Shown piece after piece: positions 58,777 through 64,000 of a stretch of 64,000 bases of DNA (positions within the stretch are counted from its first letter, which is position 1; each line of letters opens with the position of its first letter). The stretch is from an uncultured Flavobacteriaceae bacterium. GTDB lineage: Bacteria > Bacteroidota > Bacteroidia > Flavobacteriales > Flavobacteriaceae. The translations under genes were made by a program, and so were the position numbers. Location of the stretch: the NCBI GenBank assembly GCA_947493535.1, contig CANLRK010000004.1, forward strand, positions 98,950-162,949, read 5' to 3'. A model generated the notes under the pieces. The model saw only the letters and a program-made list of their open reading frames with translations, was not told the DNA's origin and did not search any database.

Positions 58777-58812
58777 AGCCTTAGTATAATTTTAAACTCT
58801 ACGGATTTAAAG

Positions 58813-59895
58813 TTACAATTGTTTTGCTCCAAATCCTACTGTATCGCAAATATAATGACCATTTTGACAATAGCCAACTAACTTATTGTTAATGAATTCT
58901 AAAACTGGCTCTTTTTCGCTTTCCGGATATAGCAAATGTACATTAGCCCCAGCATCTAAAGTAAAACATAGATGTAAACCACTTGCTTTTCTGAACGACC
59001 ATATTTCATTAATAATTTGAAGTGTATTTGGCTTCATCAACACAAAATAAGGTAAACTAGTCATCATCATAGCATGAAGTGTTAAAGCCTCACTCTCTAC
59101 AATTTCTATAAAACTTAACAAATCACCTGTTTCAAAAACGGTTATTAGCTTTGACAAGTTATCATGGGCTTGTGCAAACCTATTTTCTGCAAAAGGATGG
59201 TTGTGCATTAAATTATGCCCTACTGTGCTTGACACCTGCTTCTCTCCTTTGTCTACCAACAAAATAGTATCTTGATAGTTCTTAAATTTTTCATGCACTT
59301 TATACGGAAATTTTACTCCATATAAATTTGATGCTGAAGGAATTTCTTTATGCGTCCCCCAACATACTAAATCACCTTCTAAACTTCTGCAAGCACTTCC
59401 TGAACCCAGACGAGCTAAAAATGAAGCCTTTTGTATAACTTCAATTTCTGATAATTCTGGATTTAACTTTTTTTCTATACTCATAATACACAAGGCCAAA
59501 GCACTCATTCCTGATGCTGAAGATGCAATACCAGAACTATGAGGAAACGAATTGTGTGTATAAATGGAATATTTAAAATGCTTGATAAATGGTACATACT
59601 GTACTATTCTATCAAAAAAAGCGGCTATTTTAGGTTTAAACTCCTCTTTCTGTTCTCCATCCAAAAACACTTCAAACTGAAACTTTTCTGAAGGTGATGA
59701 CAATAACTCATAATGCAAAGTTGTAGTTGTTTTACAGTTAGTTAGTGTAAAACTTATGGATGGGTTTGCTGGAATTTGGTGTTCTTTTTTCCCCCAATAT
59801 TTTACCAAAGCTATGTTACTTGGAGCTTCCCAAGTAACTGCTCCACTATCTATATTTATTTTTGTGTTTTCAAATATAAAACGTGCTTCTTGCAT
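58813..59895 (-). CDS. mvaD: Diphosphomevalonate decarboxylase
   Basis: APSNIALVKYWGKK; HSSGIASSASGMSALALCI; LDAGANVHLLYPE. Confidence 0.95.
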   Translation of the reverse strand: MQEARFIFENTKINIDSGAVTWEAPSNIALVKYWGKKEHQIPANPSISFTLTNCKTTTTLHYELLSSPSEKFQFEVFLDGEQKEEFKPKIAAFFDRIVQYVPFIKHFKYSIYTHNSFPHSSGIASSASGMSALALCIMSIEKKLNPELSEIEVIQKASFLARLGSGSACRSLEGDLVCWGTHKEIPSASNLYGVKFPYKVHEKFKNYQDTILLVDKGEKQVSSTVGHNLMHNHPFAENRFAQAHDNLSKLITVFETGDLLSFIEIVESEALTLHAMMMTSLPYFVLMKPNTLQIINEIWSFRKASGLHLCFTLDAGANVHLLYPESEKEPVLEFINNKLVGYCQNGHYICDTVGFGAKQL

Positions 59896-59943
59896 CTATT
59901 ATTTTTTTAGCAAATATACTTCTTATTTCTATTATTAAAACTT

Positions 59944-61158
59944 CTATTGAGCAATTGCTTTAGCTATAATGTAGCCACCTGTCCATGCATTTTGAAAATT
60001 AAATCCACCAGTAACAGCATCAATATCTAAAATCTCTCCTGCAAAAAATAAATTTGAATGCAATTTACTTTCAAAGCGTTTAAAATTAATTTCTTTTAAT
60101 GATACGCCTCCTGCTGTTACAAACTCTTCTTTAAAAGTACTTTTTCCGTCAATAGTAAACACGGCTTCTGTAAGTTGGCTCGCTAAATTTTCTAATTGAT
60201 TTTTAGTTAGATCTGCCCAACGAGTCTTTTCTGTAATTGTTGCAGCTATCGCTAATTTTTGCCACAAACGCTTAGGCAAATCAAACTGCGTGTATTTAAC
60301 AACTAAATTTTTAGCTAGTTGATGTTTTAATGCTTTTAACGCTTCTAAACATGATTCTATATCACGTTGAACAAAGTTAATCCGAATAGAAAATTTGTAA
60401 TTTTTATCAAATAGCTCCCTAGCGCCAAAAGCCGACAATTTTAAAACGGCTGGCGCACTTAATCCCCAATGAGTAATTAATAAAGGACCACTAGTACTCA
60501 ATGTACTATTTAACACTTCCACTTCGGTGTTTTGCACTACAACACCTGGTATATCCTTTATTCTATCATCTTGTGTGTTAAATGTGAATAATGACGGTAC
60601 TGGTGTTACTATGGAGTGCCCCAATGTGGCAAGTAACTTCCATAGTTTTGGACTGCTGCCTCCAGCTACTACAACACTCTTTGAATAATACTCATTCATT
60701 TTGGTAAAAATCTTCCATGACTTTTTTTCAGAAATCAAATTAGTTACACCTTGATTTTTAATCACTTCAATATTATATTTTTTTGTTTCATTCATGAAAC
60801 AATCAATAATGGTTTGTGATGTATTTGATGTAGGAAATACCCTACCATCTTCTTCTATTTTTAAGGATACTCCTCGTTGTTCAAACCACTCAAAAGTATC
60901 GCCACATGAAAATTGATGAAACGGACCTAACAACTCTTTCTCTCCTCTTGGGTAGTATTGCACCAATTCCTTCGGATCAAAACAAGCGTGCGTAACATTG
61001 CATCGGCCTCCACCAGACACTTTTACTTTTTGCAATACCGAATTTCCTCGTTCTAAAATAGCAATTGTAATATCAGATTTATTAGCCGCTATATTAATAG
61101 CTGTAAAAAAACCTGCTGCCCCGCCTCCAATAATTATTACATCATAACTTTTTTCCAT
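59944..61158 (-). CDS. BaiN/RdsA family NAD(P)/FAD-dependent oxidoreductase (start trimmed to MEKSYDVIIIG)
   Basis: DVIIIGGGAAGFFTAINIA; KVKVSGGGRCNVTH; GEILDIDAVTGGFNFQNAWTGGYIIAKA. Confidence 0.93.
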   Translation of the reverse strand: MEKSYDVIIIGGGAAGFFTAINIAANKSDITIAILERGNSVLQKVKVSGGGRCNVTHACFDPKELVQYYPRGEKELLGPFHQFSCGDTFEWFEQRGVSLKIEEDGRVFPTSNTSQTIIDCFMNETKKYNIEVIKNQGVTNLISEKKSWKIFTKMNEYYSKSVVVAGGSSPKLWKLLATLGHSIVTPVPSLFTFNTQDDRIKDIPGVVVQNTEVEVLNSTLSTSGPLLITHWGLSAPAVLKLSAFGARELFDKNYKFSIRINFVQRDIESCLEALKALKHQLAKNLVVKYTQFDLPKRLWQKLAIAATITEKTRWADLTKNQLENLASQLTEAVFTIDGKSTFKEEFVTAGGVSLKEINFKRFESKLHSNLFFAGEILDIDAVTGGFNFQNAWTGGYIIAKAIAQ

Positions 61159-61169
61159 ACTTATATTGC

Positions 61170-61206
61170 ATAAAAAAACCTTCAAGAAACACTTGAAGGT
61201 TTTTAA
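61170..61206 (-). terminator. Terminator of the NTF2-like gene
   Basis: AAAAAACCTTCAAGAAACACTTGAAGGTTTTT hairpin. Confidence 0.8.
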
Positions 61207-61222
61207 TTGTTTTATATCAAGA

Positions 61223-62005
61223 TTAGTTAAAATCCATCTTAGTACATGTTTCTGAATAAATATCAGATAATACTGCTTTTACTGCTTCATCAGAAGTATT
61301 TGCAACTCCTATTTTACGAGCACCATCTAACACATCACCGTTAGAAGCCCAAACGTAAGTAGTTTCGTTTCCTTTGATGATACGTTTTCCATCTCTAGTA
61401 GTTACTCTAAACGATTGGTATTCTCTATCATATTCAACTCCTGCAGGATAATATGTTTCTGCATTAAACATTGTAGATCCTTTTGCATATAAATAACATA
61501 CACAATTTCCTATATCACTTCCTTCAGAAACTCTTACGGTATTATTGTGAATAATTTTCCACTCTCCTCTCACTAAAGAAGCAACAATATTCATTAAAAT
61601 AGTTCCTTTTTCAGCAACTTTTCCATCAATTTTTGATTCAAAGTTTACTAAAGCAGATACTGTTCCTGCTCTTTCTTTTTGCGACTCATGAACAATTTCT
61701 TGAACGTTCATGTGAAAGTCATAATTCTTATTTTTTACATTTTCTGCTAACTGCTCAGAAAACTGCTCAAAACTAATGGTACTTCTTTTTACTACACCAG
61801 ACAACCCAACGTATGCGGTGTTATTGCGGTACCTATCATCAAATAATGCTAATACATTATTTACTTGTTTTGTTTCACCTAACGAATTAGAAGCCATAAT
61901 GTATGACTTTAATAATTTAGTTACTGGCTTTTCTTGTGCAATTCCTGAAACAAATGACAATAAAGCTACTGCCATAACTAATTTTAATACTGTAAATTTT
62001 TTCAT
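61223..62005 (-). CDS. Secreted nuclear-transport-factor-2-like protein
   Basis: Signal peptide; SALVNFESKIDGKVAEKG...GEWKIIHNNTV SnoaL/NTF2-like segment. Confidence 0.7.
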   Translation of the reverse strand: MKKFTVLKLVMAVALLSFVSGIAQEKPVTKLLKSYIMASNSLGETKQVNNVLALFDDRYRNNTAYVGLSGVVKRSTISFEQFSEQLAENVKNKNYDFHMNVQEIVHESQKERAGTVSALVNFESKIDGKVAEKGTILMNIVASLVRGEWKIIHNNTVRVSEGSDIGNCVCYLYAKGSTMFNAETYYPAGVEYDREYQSFRVTTRDGKRIIKGNETTYVWASNGDVLDGARKIGVANTSDEAVKAVLSDIYSETCTKMDFN

Positions 62006-62143
62006 GGTCTATTTTAAATAATGGTAGATTTTCTTATTATATAACGTTCGCTAATATATAAAAGAAAAGGTTATGAACAAAAACTATGCGAACAATTGCT
62101 TTAAGACAAGTACTATGCCAAAAAACAGAAACCTAAACTCTTC

Positions 62144-62174
62144 TTGCTTATTAGGGTAATTTTTACTATCTTTA
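62144..62174 (+). promoter_or_regulatory. Putative promoter TTG-20 nt-TATCTTTA
   Basis: Near match to the Bacteroidota consensus, ~90 bp upstream of the lipocalin-like gene. Confidence 0.4.
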
Positions 62175-62271
62175 AGTAGGTGGTGACCTTGCCACTTTTT
62201 TAGCTTTCTATACATACACCAAAAAAACTCATAGTATTATAACTAATCGTTTAATTTAAAAGGTGTATATC

Positions 62272-62712
62272 ATGAAAAACATAGTACTACTCACGTTTAT
62301 TTTTGCATTACTTCATACAGGTTGTGTTAGTAATGATGATGAAAACTACATTCAAAACAAAACCATTAACGCACGAGGTGCTTGGAACTTAACAAAAGTT
62401 TCTGGAGGAATTATTGGACAGAATGAAAGTTATGAATCAAAAGTCATTACATGGAGTTTTAATGTGAAAAATTCAATTCTAACAATTGAAAACAACAATA
62501 AAAGCAATGCTGAAGCGAAGCTATATTACGACGGTTTGCCAACTGGAAAATATCATTTTAATATTACAGAGATTAAAAACAACTATTTTTTATTTATTGA
62601 AGGCAATGAATTTGGACTTTACAAAACAAAAGGAAACAAGCTCACTATTGACCAAGGCATAACAACCAATGGTGTGCTTTCAGATGCTTATATCTTAGAA
62701 TTTAACCGATAG
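62272..62712 (+). CDS. Lipocalin-like lipoprotein (start trimmed to MKNIVLLT)
   Basis: Lipobox LHTGC; ARGAWNLTKVSGG. Confidence 0.7.
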   Translation: MKNIVLLTFIFALLHTGCVSNDDENYIQNKTINARGAWNLTKVSGGIIGQNESYESKVITWSFNVKNSILTIENNNKSNAEAKLYYDGLPTGKYHFNITEIKNNYFLFIEGNEFGLYKTKGNKLTIDQGITTNGVLSDAYILEFNR

Positions 62713-62738
62713 AAAGAAAAGAAAATCCCCAAAACTTA

Positions 62739-62785
62739 AAAAAACCTAATTTACATTTCTTAGTAATGTAAATTAGGTTTTAATT
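62739..62785. terminator. Bidirectional terminator, 17-bp perfect stem
   Basis: AAAACCTAATTTACATT-TCTTAGT-AATGTAAATTAGGTTTT between a plus-strand gene and a minus-strand tRNA. Confidence 0.85.
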
Positions 62786-62788
62786 TTG

Positions 62789-62870
62789 TACTCAAGGTGG
62801 GAATCGAACCCACACTTCCGAAGAAACTGGATTTTGAATCCAGCGCGTCTACCAGTTCCGCCACTTGAGC
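62789..62870 (-). tRNA. tRNA-Leu(CAA)
   Basis: GCTCAAGTGGCGGAACTGGTAGACGCGCTGGATTCAAAATCCAGT...GGGTTCGATTCCCACCTTGAGTA; anticodon CAA in a 7-nt loop. Confidence 0.95.
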
Positions 62871-62955
62871 AGCTTTTTTTGTATGTCAGCAAAAGTATAA
62901 AATTATTTCTTTAAAAGAACCTTTTTATATAACACTTTTTTTTAGGATTAATTCT

Positions 62956-62963
62956 TATTTTTG
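62956..62963 (+). promoter_or_regulatory. Possible -7 element TATTTTTG of prs
   Basis: TAnnTTTG match ~33 bp upstream of ATG. Confidence 0.45.
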
Positions 62964-62995
62964 CCGCACAAACAACACTACTAAATTAACATATA

Positions 62996-63937
62996 ATGTC
63001 GGATTATACCTTAGAACCGAAAATATTTGCTTGTTCACAGAGTAAAGATTTAGCAGAAAGAATTGCTGAATCTTTCGGAACAAAACTAGGAAACGTAATA
63101 AGATCAACCTATAGCGACGGAGAGTTTCAACCTTCATTTGAAGAATCTGTTAGAGGGCGTAGGGTGTTTTTAATCGGATCAACTCACCCATCTTCAGAAA
63201 ACCTAATGGAACTGTTAATGATGTTAGATGCTGCTAAAAGAGCTTCCGCACGTCATATCACTGCAGTATTACCCTACTACGGATGGGCAAGACAAGATCG
63301 AAAAGATAAACCTAGAGTTCCTATTACAGCAAAACTAGTAGCCAGTTTACTAGAAACTGCGGGAGCAACCAGAATTATTACAATGGATTTACATGCGGAT
63401 CAAATTCAAGCATTTTTTGAAAAGCCTGTAGACCATTTATTTGCTTCAACCATCTTCTTACCACACGTACAATCGTTAAATTTAGAAAACCTGACCATTG
63501 CCTCACCAGATATGGGAGGTTCTAAACGTGCCTATGCCTACGCCAAAGCCTTAAAAAGCGATGTAGTTATTTGTTACAAACAACGCGAAAAAGCCAATGT
63601 TATTTCTCATATGGAGCTTATTGGTGATGTAAAAGGTAAAAATGTAGTGTTGGTTGATGATATGGTAGACACAGCCGGAACGCTTACTAAAGCTGCCGAT
63701 ATGATGATTGAGCGTGGTGCTTTAAGCGTACGTGCTATATGTACACACGCCATTCTATCTGGTAATGCTTTTGAGCGTATTGAAAACTCAAAATTACAAG
63801 AACTAATTGTAACCGACTCTGTTCCTCATGAACGCAAAAGTGATAAAATTAAAGTTGTTAGTTCGGCTAAACTTTTTGCTGATGTGATGAAAAGTGTTCA
63901 TGAAAACAAATCCATAAGTGAAAAATTTATCATGTAA
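62996..63937 (+). CDS. prs: Ribose-phosphate pyrophosphokinase
   Basis: YSDGEFQPSFEESVRGRRVFLIGST; VVLVDDMVDTAGTL. Confidence 0.98.
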   Translation: MSDYTLEPKIFACSQSKDLAERIAESFGTKLGNVIRSTYSDGEFQPSFEESVRGRRVFLIGSTHPSSENLMELLMMLDAAKRASARHITAVLPYYGWARQDRKDKPRVPITAKLVASLLETAGATRIITMDLHADQIQAFFEKPVDHLFASTIFLPHVQSLNLENLTIASPDMGGSKRAYAYAKALKSDVVICYKQREKANVISHMELIGDVKGKNVVLVDDMVDTAGTLTKAADMMIERGALSVRAICTHAILSGNAFERIENSKLQELIVTDSVPHERKSDKIKVVSSAKLFADVMKSVHENKSISEKFIM

Positions 63938-64000
63938 ACTTTTCAAATACTGAAAATTACTTTATAAGTTTTTTGCAAGACGCAATAATTAGCGTACATT

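Noticed and set aside
61159-61185. Upstream extension of the FAD oxidoreductase ORF (MKVFLCNIS)
   Set aside because: Uses an alternative start inside the terminator hairpin of the preceding gene; MEKSYD is a better start
62741-62781. 17-bp perfect inverted repeat as possible mobile-element end
   Set aside because: Flanked by A/T runs between convergent genes; a bidirectional terminator is sufficient
62789-62870. tRNA-Leu as an integration site
   Set aside because: No integrase or duplicated tRNA 3' end seen nearby; prs and terminators flank it normally

Overview
The window is a low-GC chromosomal segment from a Bacteroidota member, most likely Flavobacteriaceae (T9SS/SprA, RemB, alternative complex III, mevalonate genes, TAnnTTTG-type promoter matches). 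No phage, IS element, integrase or CRISPR array was seen. Most genes are on the minus strand: cytochrome oxidase subunits III/IV and ctaB, remB, two tandem tonB genes, gcvH, sprA (2426 aa), ruvA, malic enzyme, queG, a T9SS-sorted repeat protein next to a beta-helix protein and a two-component system, ruvB, coxA/coxB, a complete alternative complex III operon (actA-F), a YgiQ-like radical SAM gene, and an rluB/UbiA/GHMP kinase/mvaD block. A mostly plus-strand block (about 40.9-55.9 kb) interrupts this. It carries a putative arsenosugar biosynthesis cluster (peroxidase-like protein, ArsS radical SAM, rhodanese, two arsenosugar-type glycosyltransferases, purine nucleoside phosphorylase, ArsM), followed by an FAD oxidoreductase, a polyferredoxin-like Fe-S membrane protein, a tiny Cys-containing lipoprotein, and lipid-linked-sugar-type glycosyltransferases. 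This block is the best candidate for an under-described system. Other points of interest: the rhodanese gene seems to encode a signal peptide whose expected ATG is ATC; an unusual 13-bp inverted repeat lies between the response regulator and its neighbouring secreted-protein genes; RemB appears to carry a TonB-C-like N-terminal domain; and ActA is fused to an extra cytochrome c domain. Annotations come from reading the translations; no database search was run.
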